A stretch of 64,000 nt of DNA from Deltaproteobacteria bacterium UBA6106 (GTDB lineage Bacteria; Desulfobacterota; Syntrophorhabdia; Syntrophorhabdales; Syntrophorhabdaceae), in NCBI GenBank assembly GCA_002428485.1, contig DIWM01000049.1:9677-73676 (forward strand), given 5' to 3'. Shown here in pieces: positions 50,840 to 59,851 of this stretch. A model generated the notes under the pieces. It saw only the letters and a program-made list of their open reading frames with translations. It made no database searches and was not told where the DNA came from. Position 1 is the stretch's first letter, and every line of letters begins with the position of its first letter. The position numbers and the translations under genes were made by a program.

Positions 50840-51328
50840 ATGGTACGTGAAGGAAAACTTAATGCAAAGGGGTTCAGGTTTGCAATCGTAGTAAGCAGGT
50901 TTAACAGTTTTATTACCGACAGGCTTCTCGAGGGTGCGCTGGATGCACTGAAAAGACACGGCGCTGACGAGAAACAGGTTCTGATCTACAAGGTCCCCGG
51001 AGCATTCGAAATACCGCTTGTCGCAAAGCTCCTTGCCGGGAAAAAGGAGATCGACGGGGTTATCTGTCTGGGAACTGTCATCAAAGGCGCTACGCCACAC
51101 TTTCACTATATAGCCTCAGAGGTCACAAAGGGTATCGCACAGGCGTCGCTCGAGAGAGAAAAACCTATCGCTTTCGGCATCATCACCAGCGAGAACATCG
51201 AGCAGGCAATAGAAAGGGCCGGGACGAAGTCCGGCAATAAGGGCTATGATGCTGCGATCTCGGTCATAGAGATGGTCAATCTTCTGAAGGAAAACAACTT
51301 GTGCGAAGGCGGAAAGCGAGAGAATTAG
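50840..51328 (+). CDS. ribH: 6,7-Dimethyl-8-ribityllumazine synthase
   Basis: 162 residues. VVSRFNSFITDRLLEGALDAL, VPGAFEIPLVAKLL, and the catalytic His in GATPHFHYIASEVTKGIA. AATAACGTATGAGGAG site. The C-terminus overlaps nusB by 28 bases. Confidence 0.96.
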   Translation: MVREGKLNAKGFRFAIVVSRFNSFITDRLLEGALDALKRHGADEKQVLIYKVPGAFEIPLVAKLLAGKKEIDGVICLGTVIKGATPHFHYIASEVTKGIAQASLEREKPIAFGIITSENIEQAIERAGTKSGNKGYDAAISVIEMVNLLKENNLCEGGKREN

Positions 51329-51732
51329 CATTACGGATCCTCTATCAGGGGGAAACGAATCGTGATGACCCTGAATCGGCCCTGAATAAATACTGTGAGG
51401 TCTTCCCCTATCAGCAGGATATCATAGATTATGCCCGCCGGTTACTATCAGGCATAAAACAGCATCAGGATATGATCGATACAAAGATGGCCGCTTCCTG
51501 TGAACACTGGAGGCTTGACAGGATAACCTACGTGGACAGGAACATCCTGAGGGTCGGCATCTACGAGATGCTCTTTGTCCCTGATGTGCCGCCGAAAGTT
51601 TCCATTGATGAAGCAATAGAGCTCGGCAAGAAATACGGGAATGAAGACTCCAGGGCTTTTATTAACGGGGTACTTGACAAGGTGATGAGGGAGTATTACG
51701 GGCAAGAAGATAGAGTGAAAAGTGAAAAGTGA
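51301..51732 (+). CDS. nusB: Transcription antitermination factor NusB
   Basis: 143 residues. RRRKARELALRILYQGE start, RITYVDRNILRVGIYEMLF and ELGKKYGNEDSRAFINGVLDKV are family hallmarks. Helical RNA-binding factor for rRNA antitermination. The final VKSEK and stop are formed by gtgaaaagtgaaaag repeat words. Start GTG near 51301 within ribH. Confidence 0.94.
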   Translation: MRRRKARELALRILYQGETNRDDPESALNKYCEVFPYQQDIIDYARRLLSGIKQHQDMIDTKMAASCEHWRLDRITYVDRNILRVGIYEMLFVPDVPPKVSIDEAIELGKKYGNEDSRAFINGVLDKVMREYYGQEDRVKSEK

Positions 51733-51836
51733 AAGGTGAAACCACGATAAAGGCCGTCAGGCGTGAGGCGTCAGGCGTGAGAGGATTGAACCCCTTACCC
51801 CTTACGACTCACGACTTACGGGTGTTTTGCCGTGAG
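51731..51836. repeat. 106-bp hairpin element, copy 2
   Basis: Second copy of the element at 47309-47414, again placed directly after a gene whose last codons are GTGAAAGG-type words. It ends 8 bases before the next start codon. Confidence 0.9.
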
Positions 51837-51844
51837 TTGGCGTT

Positions 51845-52351
51845 ATGATCCACATAGTCATCGACGGATATAACTATATAGGCAGAACGGGGAAAACCGG
51901 GATTCACGGGGGTGCCGACCTTGACGGCCTTCGGAGGTCTTTACTGGAAAAGCTGGCCGGATACAAGAAGCATAGGGGCGCAAAGATCACCGTGGTCTTC
52001 GACGCATACAACAGCTTTTCGCTGGGGCGTCACAGGGAGAGCTTCAAAGGGATCGATGTAGTGTATTCAAGAGAAGGGGAGACGGCGGACGACGTGATGA
52101 TTGAGCTTATCAGGTCAAAAAGGGCCGGCATTGCAGTGGTCAGCTCAGACAGGGCCATTATCGATGAGGCAAAGAGGCACGGTGTCCCGTTTGTCACTCC
52201 AGGCCGGCTGCGGGAGATGATAGCCGCTGAGCCCTGGGCAGGCAAAGACGAAGATCGTGACGAGGGCATAAGGCAGGAGGCAAAGAAGGGAAACCCCAGG
52301 AGGCTTCCGAAGAGGTTGAGAAAGGCTTCGAAGGCTATCAGTAAGCTGTGA
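51845..52351 (+). CDS. NYN-domain (YacP/Rae1-like) RNA-binding nuclease
   Basis: 168 residues. IHIVIDGYNYIGRTGK start with the metal Asp, ITVVFDAYNSF, EGETADDVMIELI and VVSSDRAIIDEAKRHGVPFV give a PIN-like NYN fold with conserved acidic residues. The B. subtilis relative Rae1 cuts ribosome-bound mRNA; the role here is by analogy. The C-terminal tail is basic (KKGNPRRLPKRLRKASK), suiting RNA binding. Confidence 0.85.
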   Translation: MIHIVIDGYNYIGRTGKTGIHGGADLDGLRRSLLEKLAGYKKHRGAKITVVFDAYNSFSLGRHRESFKGIDVVYSREGETADDVMIELIRSKRAGIAVVSSDRAIIDEAKRHGVPFVTPGRLREMIAAEPWAGKDEDRDEGIRQEAKKGNPRRLPKRLRKASKAISKL

Positions 52352-52442
52352 TCCGGGGCAAGGGCATAAAGGGACTTGACAGCATCGTCAAAAAATCCGA
52401 AAATATTAAATAAATTTATATTACAAAGAGGAAAGGAAATAT

Positions 52443-53084
52443 ATGCTTGTAAAAGACATAATGGTATACAATGTGATCACGATCCCGGCTGACACCTATG
52501 TCCTCGATGCAGAACGCATTATGGAGTCTCACAAGATAGGCAGGCTCCCGGTCCTTGATAAGGGAAAGCTTGTCGGGCTTGTGACGAAAGATGACCTGCT
52601 CAAGGCGAGCCCTTCGTCCACGACTCCCTATAACCAGCGTCAGCTTTTCTATCTCATGTCAAAGCTGACGGTGAAAGAGATCATGAAGACGAACGTGGTC
52701 ACGATCACGCCTGATAAAACCGTTGAAAAGGCTGTTGCGTTAGCACAGAAAAACAGAGTCGGATGCCTTCCTGTTGTGGAAAACGGCAAGGTCATCGGCA
52801 TTGTTACCACCAACGACGTCTTTTATAAAATTCTTAATCCCTTGTTGGGAATCGGTGAGAAAGGCAAGAGGATCATTGTTTATGGGGCAGGCGATAGAGA
52901 AGATCACCATAAGGTTATTGAACAGGTGATCAAGGCGGGGCTTAAGGTCAAGACCTTCTGGCTGCCCCCTAATCCGCATAGAAACGATCTTGTTCTCCAT
53001 CTTGACGCCGATGATGTAACAGACCTCATGGCTGAATTAAAGGCATTGGGCTACGAGGCGGATATAAGGGAATATACTGTTTAA
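52443..53084 (+). CDS. Tandem CBS-domain protein with ACT-like C-terminus
   Basis: 213 residues. Two CBS domains (about 1-58 and 75-135: VKDIMVYNVITIPADTYVLDAERIM; VKEIMKTNVVTITPDKTVEKAVAL), then about 70 residues resembling an ACT-type domain (GKRIIVYGAGDREDHHKVIEQVIKAGLKVKTFWL). A cytoplasmic nucleotide-sensing regulator. Strong GAGGAAAGGAA site. Probably monocistronic: repeats follow it. Confidence 0.9.
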   Translation: MLVKDIMVYNVITIPADTYVLDAERIMESHKIGRLPVLDKGKLVGLVTKDDLLKASPSSTTPYNQRQLFYLMSKLTVKEIMKTNVVTITPDKTVEKAVALAQKNRVGCLPVVENGKVIGIVTTNDVFYKILNPLLGIGEKGKRIIVYGAGDREDHHKVIEQVIKAGLKVKTFWLPPNPHRNDLVLHLDADDVTDLMAELKALGYEADIREYTV

Positions 53085-53092
53085 TAGTAAAG

Positions 53093-53232
53093 CAGCTCAT
53101 AGTTCATAGCTCATAGCAGAAAAACAGAAAAAAATAGTAGGCAGTAAGCAGTAGGCGGCACAAGCCTTCCGTGCATACTCCACACTCTTTGCTGTTCTTG
53201 CTGATTTGCTATGAGCCATGAGCCATGAGCTT
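53093..53232. repeat. GCTCATAG / GCTATGAG hairpin pair
   Basis: agctcatagttcatagctcatagcag (53094-53119) pairs with ctgatttgctatgagccatgagccatgagct (53201-53231). The ~80-base loop has tandem agtaggcagtaagcagtaggc words. It lies between the convergent CBS and flavoprotein genes. Confidence 0.8.
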
Positions 53233-53239
53233 TCTCTTT

Positions 53240-54079
53240 CTATGGAATAATCCACTTCCCCACATCTTTATACTGCTGGGCGGCCCGGAGGATCTCCTTT
53301 CTCGAAGCAAGGAACCTGTCTTTCATCCCCTTCAGCCACTCCTTGTGGAGAAGCCTGTGTTCCGGTGTGCCGAATAGATCGCCCTCCTTTATCTTGATGC
53401 GAAGGCCTTCTTTGTCGATCGAGAACTTCCCATGACAGAGCGCGCAGATGAATGTACGTCTTTTCATCCGGACGAATTCACATCCGCAGAAAGGGCAACC
53501 GGAGCCGGTACCGGCCTTTTTCTTCGAGAAGAGCATTTCCCCCAACCGCTTGGCAGCGTTTATGCTGTGCGGGTCAATGATGACCTCCCCGGGCATGGCC
53601 GCATGGAGGTCGACGCTTGCCTTTACATCAAGTCCGAGAAAGGACGCAAAGGTCAAAAGAGTATGCGGCGCCGCTCCGATCCTTCCTTTCATTCCGTAGA
53701 GGTTTACGAGCACCGATGGTTTTTTGTACACCCTATGCAGGATATCGAAGAAGAGGAAACCCCTGTCAAGTATCTTTTTGAATATTGCGTTGGCGCCCAG
53801 AAAATAGACCGGCGAAGCCACAATGACCGCATCAGCCCGGACAAGTTCTTCAAGAATGAAGCCCATGTCGTCATTTTGCGGGCATGGATTGTCCATAATA
53901 CAGCCGTAACAGGCCTTGCAAGGAAGTATATTCAAAGAGGGCAGGCGGATAAGCCTCAGTGTGTGGGGGATGGTTATGTGCCGGGAGATCTCCTTTGTTA
54001 TAAGCTCGGAATTGCCGAGCCGGCGGGGAGAACCTATCAGGCCCAGAATCAGCTTTGGTTTTTCAACTTTGCTTTTCAT
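53240..54079 (-). CDS. Iron-sulfur flavoprotein (NADPH-FMN reductase fold) with C-terminal zinc ribbon
   Basis: 279 residues from ATG 54079; an upstream TTG at 54088 lies inside the 142-bp repeat and is rejected. Flavodoxin-like start LILGLIGSPRRLGNSELI, then a compact CKACYGCIMDNPCPQNDD motif (C-x2-C-x2-C-x5-C), as in Isf 4Fe-4S flavoproteins. VIVASPVYFLGANAIFKKILDR binds FMN. After about residue 190 a CPFCGCEF / FICALCHG zinc ribbon and a basic helix follow. A redox enzyme of anaerobes; the electron partner is unknown. Confidence 0.87.
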   Translation of the reverse strand: MKSKVEKPKLILGLIGSPRRLGNSELITKEISRHITIPHTLRLIRLPSLNILPCKACYGCIMDNPCPQNDDMGFILEELVRADAVIVASPVYFLGANAIFKKILDRGFLFFDILHRVYKKPSVLVNLYGMKGRIGAAPHTLLTFASFLGLDVKASVDLHAAMPGEVIIDPHSINAAKRLGEMLFSKKKAGTGSGCPFCGCEFVRMKRRTFICALCHGKFSIDKEGLRIKIKEGDLFGTPEHRLLHKEWLKGMKDRFLASRKEILRAAQQYKDVGKWIIP

Positions 54080-54082
54080 CGC

Positions 54083-54224
54083 GTTCAATCCGGATGATTC
54101 CCCGCAGCTTGCTGCGGGGTAACACTGTTCCCTCTCTCCTCGCGGGAGAGGGTAGGGTGAGGGGGAATAATCATGCCGTTTCTATCCTCTGATACCCCGC
54201 CGCTTGTGGCGGGGCAGTTCATTC
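54083..54224. repeat. 142-bp three-hairpin dispersed element, copy 2
   Basis: Equal in length to copy 1 at 33090-33231 and 134/142 identical. It ends 3 bases before the flavoprotein start codon on the minus strand. Confidence 0.9.
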
Positions 54225-54267
54225 GGGTGCGGCCTTGTTTTTTTATCGCATAATTGCGCCCTCAAAG

Positions 54268-54410
54268 CAACAAAAAGAAAGGTGAAAGGTGAAAAACCTT
54301 GTCCATCGTTACTTGTCACTGGTTTGAACCAGTATCCAGCGACGAGCGACCAGCATCAAGCATCAAGAATCCAGTATCCAGAATCAAGAATCCAGTATCC
54401 AGTCCGGGTA
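54268..54410. repeat. GGTGAAAGG and CCAGTATCCAG tandem words
   Basis: ggtgaaaggtgaaaaacc at 54280-54297, then about eight imperfect copies of atccag/atcaag (54332-54402). Direct repeats here with only weak pairing partners. Confidence 0.65.
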
Positions 54411-54493
54411 ACGTACCCGAGTTTATGGATGGAACCCGGCTTATCTGCTAAAAATGATTGATAATTAAGGGGATTCTATGGTAAATAGGATGT

Positions 54494-56323
54494 GTGCAGA
54501 AAACGACCAATCCAAATTCAATGAACAGGAACATCTTCGTATGGCTCCTTGTTGTCCTTTTGGGTCTTTTTATCTTTAATGTCTATTACAAGCCGAAAAA
54601 GATACTTGATAGCGTGGTCTACAGCGATTTTATAGATGCCGTCAAGGCAAACAAGGTCTCTTCTGTTACCATCCAGGGCAGGAACATCATCGGAACGTAC
54701 AAGGACAGCAAAGAGTTCAGGAGCTACGCCCCTGAAGACCAGGAGCTCATGAAAGTGCTGCGCGATTACAGCGTCCGCATTACCGCAAAACCTGATGAGG
54801 AATCGGGTTTCTGGCAGTCCATATTCGTATCATGGCTGCCGATGCTGCTTCTCATCGGGGTATGGATATTCTTCATGAGGCAGATGCAGGCCGGAGGCGG
54901 CAAGGCGATGGCCTTCGGAAAGAGCAAGGCAAGGCTCTTTACCGGCAAGGAAAATAAGGTCACCTTTCATGACGTAGCCGGCATCGATGAAGCGAAAGAG
55001 GAGTTGCAGGAGGTCATAGATTTTTTAGTTGACCCGAAGAAGTTTACAAAGCTTGGGGGAAGGATCCCCAAGGGTGTTCTCCTCGTGGGCCCTCCGGGAA
55101 CAGGAAAGACTTTGCTGGCGCGGGCAATAGCCGGTGAGGCGAATGTGCCCTTTTTCAGCATAAGTGGGTCCGATTTTGTTGAGATGTTTGTCGGCGTCGG
55201 CGCTTCACGCGTAAGAGATCTTTTCAACCAGGGGAAAAAGAATGCCCCCTGCATTATCTTTATCGACGAGATAGACGCTGTGGGAAGGCACAGGGGCGCC
55301 GGGCTCGGCGGAGGACACGACGAGAGGGAACAGACGCTTAATCAGCTCCTCGTCGAAATGGACGGGTTCGAATCGAACGAAGGGGTTATCGTCATGTCCG
55401 CAACGAACAGGCCCGATGTTTTGGATCCGGCGCTTTTAAGGCCGGGGAGGTTCGACAGGCAGATCGTTGTTTCTACGCCGGACGTGAAGGGCAGGGAGGA
55501 GATCCTGAAGGTCCATACAAGAAAAACGGTCGTCTCAGACGATGTCGATCTGTCGATAATCGCGAGAGGGACCCCGGGTTTTTCAGGCGCCGACCTTGAA
55601 AATCTCGTCAATGAAGCGGCCCTCATTGCCGCCAGGAGGGCAAAGAAATCTATCGAGAACGACGACTTCGAGCACGCCAAGGACAAGGTCCTCATGGGTG
55701 TTGAGCGAAGGAGCATGATCATACCCTTTGAGGAAAGGAAGAACGCTGCATACCACGAGGCGGGCCACGCCCTTGTGGCAAGGATGATCCCGGGATCTGA
55801 CCCTATCCATAAGGTCACTATCATCCCCCGGGGCAGGGCCCTTGGGATCACCCAGCAGCTTCCCATAGATGAGCGGCATACCTATCCGAAAGAGTATCTC
55901 CTCAACAACATAACTATACTCCTTGGGGGCAGGGCTGCGGAAGAACTCGTCTTCAACCACATGACAACAGGTGCAGGGAACGACATCGAGAGGGCAACGG
56001 CGATTGCGAGGAAGATGGTCTGCGAGTGGGGGATGAGCGAGCACCTCGGGCCTTTGAATTACGGAAAGAACGAGGAGCACATATTCCTCGGCAAAGAGAT
56101 AGGGAGGCAAAGGGATTTCAGCGAAAGCACCGCCCAGGAGATCGATAAAGAGCTGCATAGCATGGTCCAGGGCTGTTATGAAAGGGCAAAGGGGTTGCTC
56201 TCCGGGAACATGGATGCCCTTCACGGCATAGCGGGCAAACTTCTGGAGAAAGAAGTCCTTGACGGCCAGGAGATCGATGTTATTATCGGGGAAAGCACGG
56301 ATGAAAAGGGAGCTGCGATGTAA
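54494..56323 (+). CDS. ftsH: ATP-dependent zinc metalloprotease FtsH
   Basis: 609 residues. Two membrane helices (about 12-29 and 110-127), AAA domain with Walker A GPPGTGKT (199-206), Walker B IIFIDEID, SRH NRPDVLDPALLRPGRFD, and the zinc site HEAGH (421-425). Membrane protease for quality control and LpxC turnover. The GTG start at 54494 has AGGA upstream; ATG 54521 is also possible and would leave the first helix nearer the N-terminus, as in other FtsH. It overlaps folP. Confidence 0.95.
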   Translation: MQKTTNPNSMNRNIFVWLLVVLLGLFIFNVYYKPKKILDSVVYSDFIDAVKANKVSSVTIQGRNIIGTYKDSKEFRSYAPEDQELMKVLRDYSVRITAKPDEESGFWQSIFVSWLPMLLLIGVWIFFMRQMQAGGGKAMAFGKSKARLFTGKENKVTFHDVAGIDEAKEELQEVIDFLVDPKKFTKLGGRIPKGVLLVGPPGTGKTLLARAIAGEANVPFFSISGSDFVEMFVGVGASRVRDLFNQGKKNAPCIIFIDEIDAVGRHRGAGLGGGHDEREQTLNQLLVEMDGFESNEGVIVMSATNRPDVLDPALLRPGRFDRQIVVSTPDVKGREEILKVHTRKTVVSDDVDLSIIARGTPGFSGADLENLVNEAALIAARRAKKSIENDDFEHAKDKVLMGVERRSMIIPFEERKNAAYHEAGHALVARMIPGSDPIHKVTIIPRGRALGITQQLPIDERHTYPKEYLLNNITILLGGRAAEELVFNHMTTGAGNDIERATAIARKMVCEWGMSEHLGPLNYGKNEEHIFLGKEIGRQRDFSESTAQEIDKELHSMVQGCYERAKGLLSGNMDALHGIAGKLLEKEVLDGQEIDVIIGESTDEKGAAM

Positions 56324-57119
56324 AGAGAGGCCGCTGATAATGGGAGTCCTCAACGTAACGCCGGATTCCTTTTTTGACGGAGGCAGATTTTTTGACGTCG
56401 ATAAAGCCGTAGAGCATGCACTGAGGATGGTTGAAGAGGGAGCGGATATCATAGATGTGGGTGGAGAATCAACAAGGCCATATTCAGAACCTGTTCCTGC
56501 CGATGAAGAACTGGAAAGGGTCCTGCCCGTCATCAGCGGAATACGGGCTCAATCAGACATCCTTATTTCGGTAGATACCTACAAAGCAAAAACCGCCAGA
56601 GCAGCACACGACGCAGGGGCCGACATGATAAACGACATAAGCGGTTTAACCTTCGATCGCGACATGGCGGGCACAGTGAGCGATCTTGGCGCCTATGTGG
56701 TGATCATGCACATCAAGGGAACCCCCGGGAACATGCAGGAGGCGCCCTTTTACGATGATGTGATATCGGAGATAAAGGATTTTTTTGTCAGGAGGGTCCG
56801 GCTCGCGAAAGACAGCGGAATCAAGGATGACGATATTATCCTTGATCCGGGGATCGGTTTTGGGAAAAGGGTTGAGGATAACCTGAAGATACTGAAGATG
56901 CTTGGTGCGTTTAAGGATATGGGGAAACCGGTCCTCGCAGGCGCTTCAATGAAGAGCTTCATCGGAACGGTTACCGACGCCGCGATGGAAGAGAGGATCG
57001 ACGGGACGCTCGCAAGTATCGCGATCTCGCTTTGGAACGGTGCGGATATTGTGCGGGTTCATGATGTGAAAAGGGCTCACAGGGTGCTTAACTTTGTTCA
57101 TGCAGTGAGAGGATCATGA
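56301..57119 (+). CDS. folP: Dihydropteroate synthase FolP
   Basis: 272 residues from ATG 56301 (GGGGAAAG upstream, overlapping the ftsH end by 23 bases). IMGVLNVTPDSFFDGGRF, DVGGESTRPYSEPV, INDISGL, LDPGIGFGKRVEDNL and KRAHRVLNF form the TIM-barrel pterin and pABA sites. ftsH-folP-cdaA is a common order. ATGA overlap with the next gene. Confidence 0.94.
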   Translation: MKRELRCKERPLIMGVLNVTPDSFFDGGRFFDVDKAVEHALRMVEEGADIIDVGGESTRPYSEPVPADEELERVLPVISGIRAQSDILISVDTYKAKTARAAHDAGADMINDISGLTFDRDMAGTVSDLGAYVVIMHIKGTPGNMQEAPFYDDVISEIKDFFVRRVRLAKDSGIKDDDIILDPGIGFGKRVEDNLKILKMLGAFKDMGKPVLAGASMKSFIGTVTDAAMEERIDGTLASIAISLWNGADIVRVHDVKRAHRVLNFVHAVRGS

Positions 57120-57856
57120 TTACCTATTTTCGCTGGCAGGACATCTTAGATATTCTTGTAGTTGCCTTTATCGTCTACAAAACCTTTCTGCTGATCAAGG
57201 GGACGAGGGCGATCCAGCTCATTGTGGGCTTCATTATAGTCCTTTTTGTCTTTTATCTCGCAAAGAAACTCGAACTTTTTACCCTGAGCTGGATCTTCAA
57301 CAGCTTCGTAGGCTCCATAATACTTGTTATTGTTGTCATATTCCAGAGCGATATCAGAAGGGTGCTGGTAGCCCTTGGGAGAAGCCCGTTTTTCAAGAAG
57401 ATCACATACGTGCAGGAGACCCTTTTTTATGATGAGCTGACAAACGCCTGTATGATTATGGGGAAACGGAGGAACGGGGGGCTGGTCGTGATAGAACGCG
57501 AGGTCGGGCTCGAAGAGTTTATGGAGATCGGCATACGGCTGGACGCGGAGGTGAATACCGAACTTATCATCAGCATATTCCAGAACGTATCCCCGCTCCA
57601 CGACGGCGCGATGATCATCCGCGAGGGGAGGATCAGGGCTGCCGGCTGTGTCCTGCCGCTCACCACCGACGAAAACCTTGATAAGAGCCTGGGGACGAGG
57701 CACAGGGCGGCAATCGGGATCACGGAGGTAACTGACGCTTTTGCCGTTGTCGTGTCAGAAGAACATGGCACTGTTTCGTATGCATATAAGGGTGAATTCT
57801 TTGCAAAGGTGAACGCAGATACGTTGAAAAAGACGCTGAAGGAAGTGCTGACGTGA
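57116..57856 (+). CDS. cdaA: Diadenylate cyclase CdaA
   Basis: 246 residues. Three N-terminal membrane helices (about 10-75), then the DAC domain with both catalytic motifs, DGAMIIREGRIRAAGCVLPL and GTRHRAAIGITEVTDAFAVVVSEE. Makes c-di-AMP, a potassium and wall-stress signal. Starts inside the folP stop. A YbbR-domain partner follows after a repeat hairpin. Confidence 0.95.
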   Translation: MITYFRWQDILDILVVAFIVYKTFLLIKGTRAIQLIVGFIIVLFVFYLAKKLELFTLSWIFNSFVGSIILVIVVIFQSDIRRVLVALGRSPFFKKITYVQETLFYDELTNACMIMGKRRNGGLVVIEREVGLEEFMEIGIRLDAEVNTELIISIFQNVSPLHDGAMIIREGRIRAAGCVLPLTTDENLDKSLGTRHRAAIGITEVTDAFAVVVSEEHGTVSYAYKGEFFAKVNADTLKKTLKEVLT

Positions 57857-57861
57857 TGGAG

Positions 57862-57940
57862 CACGAAACGAAACGTGAGGCGTTAGGCGTTAGGCGATTT
57901 TACCCCTTACGACTTACGATTCACGTCTCACGGAATTTTT
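57862..57940. repeat. GTGAGGCGTTAGGCGT hairpin with T-run
   Basis: The left arm cgaaacgtgaggcgttaggcgttaggcg pairs with ccccttacgacttacgattcacgtctcacgg, followed by AATTTTTG. It could act as a terminator between cdaA and its YbbR partner. Confidence 0.75.
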
Positions 57941-57965
57941 GTATGAGCTGTTTGTAGGATAGGAT

Positions 57966-58610
57966 ATGGGAGTGTTGAGAAAATACATACTGAACGACAT
58001 GAAGCTCAAGCTGCTTTCGCTTGTCCTTGCCGTCCTGCTGTGGTTTGTGATCTCATACATCGGCGAGTCAAAGATGAGCGTCAGCGTGCCCATATCCATG
58101 GGCAAACCGGGGGAGGCGTATATAGTGACCTCCATAGACAGCGGAGATGTTCTTGTCACTATCAATGGACCCGTATCAACGCTGAAGAACATGGAGGCAC
58201 GGGATATAAGTGTCTACGTCGACCTGTCGGACCTCAAGGAGGGCAGGCATATGTTTAACCTGCTCAAAGAAAATATCCAGGTACCGAAGGGGGTTGAGGT
58301 GGAGCGGGTCAAGCCCGATTCAATAACCGTCGCGATAGATCCTGTTATAGAAAAGAGGTTAAAGACCGTTGTAAGACTGGATAAGAAGTGGATCGGCCAA
58401 TATACCATAAAATCCTGGAGCCCCACCTATGTTGTCGCAGAAGGAGCAAAAAGCTCTCTGGCGGATAAGACCGTCATAGAAACACAGGCGGCAGATGGAA
58501 ATTTTCAGGGAGATGAGGAAGAAATTTTAATAGCGCTGAACCCGAAGGATATGATCGTAAAGAGATTGAGGCCAAATACCGTAAAGGTTATTTTAAGAAG
58601 GTCATTTTAA
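57966..58610 (+). CDS. YbbR-domain protein (CdaR-like)
   Basis: 214 residues. One N-terminal membrane helix (KLLSLVLAVLLWFVISYIG), then periplasmic YbbR repeats (about 45-120 and 125-205: VSVPISMGKPGEAYIVTSIDSGDVLVTINGP). CdaR modulates CdaA in Firmicutes; this one is shorter (about two repeats instead of four). Follows cdaA across a hairpin. GGATAGGAT site. Confidence 0.85.
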   Translation: MGVLRKYILNDMKLKLLSLVLAVLLWFVISYIGESKMSVSVPISMGKPGEAYIVTSIDSGDVLVTINGPVSTLKNMEARDISVYVDLSDLKEGRHMFNLLKENIQVPKGVEVERVKPDSITVAIDPVIEKRLKTVVRLDKKWIGQYTIKSWSPTYVVAEGAKSSLADKTVIETQAADGNFQGDEEEILIALNPKDMIVKRLRPNTVKVILRRSF

Positions 58611-58677
58611 GGAGTAAATAAGGCTGAAGAAAAGCCCGCCGGAACGGAAGGGATATAAAAACGCCTGGAGGAATGAT

Positions 58678-59394
58678 ATGCCGGAACTTATGGTGAATAT
58701 AGACCACGTCGCAACATTGCGGGAGGTTCGTGGCGCTCACTACCCTGATCCTGTCTGCGCCGCCGGGATCGCAGAAATGGCGGGGGCCACAGGCATTATC
58801 GTACACCTGCGGGAAGACAGGCGCCACATTAATGACCGGGACGTGAAGCTGCTGCGGGAGGTTGTGACGACAAAGCTCAACCTTGAAATGGCGGCAACGG
58901 ACGAAATGGTCGATATCGCCAGGGGCCTTAAGCCCGATATGGTGACGCTTGTACCTGAAAAGAGGAAAGAGCTGACAACGGAGGGCGGCCTCGATGTTGT
59001 CAGGTTCCATGACAGGCTGAAAAAGACCATACCAAGGATTCGTGAGAAAGGAATCAGGGTGAGCCTCTTTATTGACCCGAGGGACGCGCAGATCATAGCG
59101 GCGCATAAGGTCGGCGCCGATATGATCGAGATCCACACCGGCGCATACAGCGATGCCAGGACAGAGACAACCCGCAAAGAGGAATTAAAGAAGGTTATCC
59201 GTTCCGCCGTGAAGGGAAAGGAACTGGGCCTCGGCGTGAATGCCGGCCATGGCCTGCATTATCACAATGTGAGGGAGGTCGCCGTCATACCGGAGATTGA
59301 TGAATTGAGTATAGGCCACAGCATCATCGCGAGGGCGGTCTTTGTTGGCCTTGACCTGGCGATACGGGATATGATCGCGCTCATTAGCTCATAG
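58678..59394 (+). CDS. pdxJ: Pyridoxine 5'-phosphate synthase PdxJ
   Basis: 238 residues. VNIDHVATLREVRG start, HLREDRRHINDRDV, FIDPRDAQIIAAHKVGADMIEIHTG and VNAGHGLHYHN are the active-site blocks. Condenses amino-acetone phosphate and DXP into PNP. The last codons and stop (att agc tca TAG) are the first word of the repeat that follows. Confidence 0.96.
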   Translation: MPELMVNIDHVATLREVRGAHYPDPVCAAGIAEMAGATGIIVHLREDRRHINDRDVKLLREVVTTKLNLEMAATDEMVDIARGLKPDMVTLVPEKRKELTTEGGLDVVRFHDRLKKTIPRIREKGIRVSLFIDPRDAQIIAAHKVGADMIEIHTGAYSDARTETTRKEELKKVIRSAVKGKELGLGVNAGHGLHYHNVREVAVIPEIDELSIGHSIIARAVFVGLDLAIRDMIALISS

Positions 59395-59496
59395 TTCATA
59401 GCTCATGGCTCATAGCGGACTCGATACTCGATGATCGATATTCGACGCTGATGACTTCTTTAACTATGAGCCGTCAGCCATGAGCCAAGAGCGGGG
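59385..59496. repeat. GCTCATAG / CTATGAGC hairpin overlapping pdxJ stop
   Basis: tagctcatagttcatagctcatggctcatagc pairs with actatgagccgtcagccatgagccaagagc; the loop has tcgatactcgatgatcgatattcga words. The pdxJ stop codon is the first repeat TAG. Confidence 0.8.
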
Positions 59497-59503
59497 GTTT
59501 TAA

Positions 59504-59851
59504 GTGGTTGGTATTGATATCGTTGATATAGCGCGGATAACGGATATAATGGAGAGGTACGGCGAAAGGTTCCTTAACAAGGTATTTACCGAAGAAGAGA
59601 TCCGGTACGCGCAAAGGAAAAAACGGGTGCAGGAGTCTCTCGCCGGACGGTTTGCGGCAAAAGAGGCCTTTATGAAGGCCATGGGAAGGCGCTTATCATG
59701 GAAAGAGATAGAAATATCGCAGATTGACGCACGGCCCCATATCTGCTATAAGGATACACTTTACCGCGGGGTAAGCATTTCACACGAACGGGCATATGCT
59801 GTTTCGGTGGTGGTGATCGATGAGCAAGGAAGGATAGAGGAGAAAGGATAA
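59504..59851 (+). CDS. acpS: Holo-ACP synthase AcpS
   Basis: 115 residues. VGIDIVDIARITDIMERYG with the magnesium Asp, FTEEEIRYA and LAGRFAAKEAFMKAMG with the metal Glu are typical. Attaches phosphopantetheine to ACP. The tail RIEEKG is encoded by ggagaaaggataaagg repeat words, and its stop is inside them. Confidence 0.93.
   Translation: MVGIDIVDIARITDIMERYGERFLNKVFTEEEIRYAQRKKRVQESLAGRFAAKEAFMKAMGRRLSWKEIEISQIDARPHICYKDTLYRGVSISHERAYAVSVVVIDEQGRIEEKG

Larger units (their letters stand above)
54080..54493. other. Non-coding 414-base gap made of repeats
   Basis: No gene seen. It holds the 142-bp element copy 2, GGTGAAAGG words (54275-54296) and a run of CCAGTATCCAGAATCAAG words (54330-54405). 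ftsH follows. Confidence 0.65.

Noticed and set aside
52376..52409. TTGACA upstream of the CBS gene
   Set aside because: The nearest -10-like sequence (TATTAA) is 22 bases away, outside the normal spacing.
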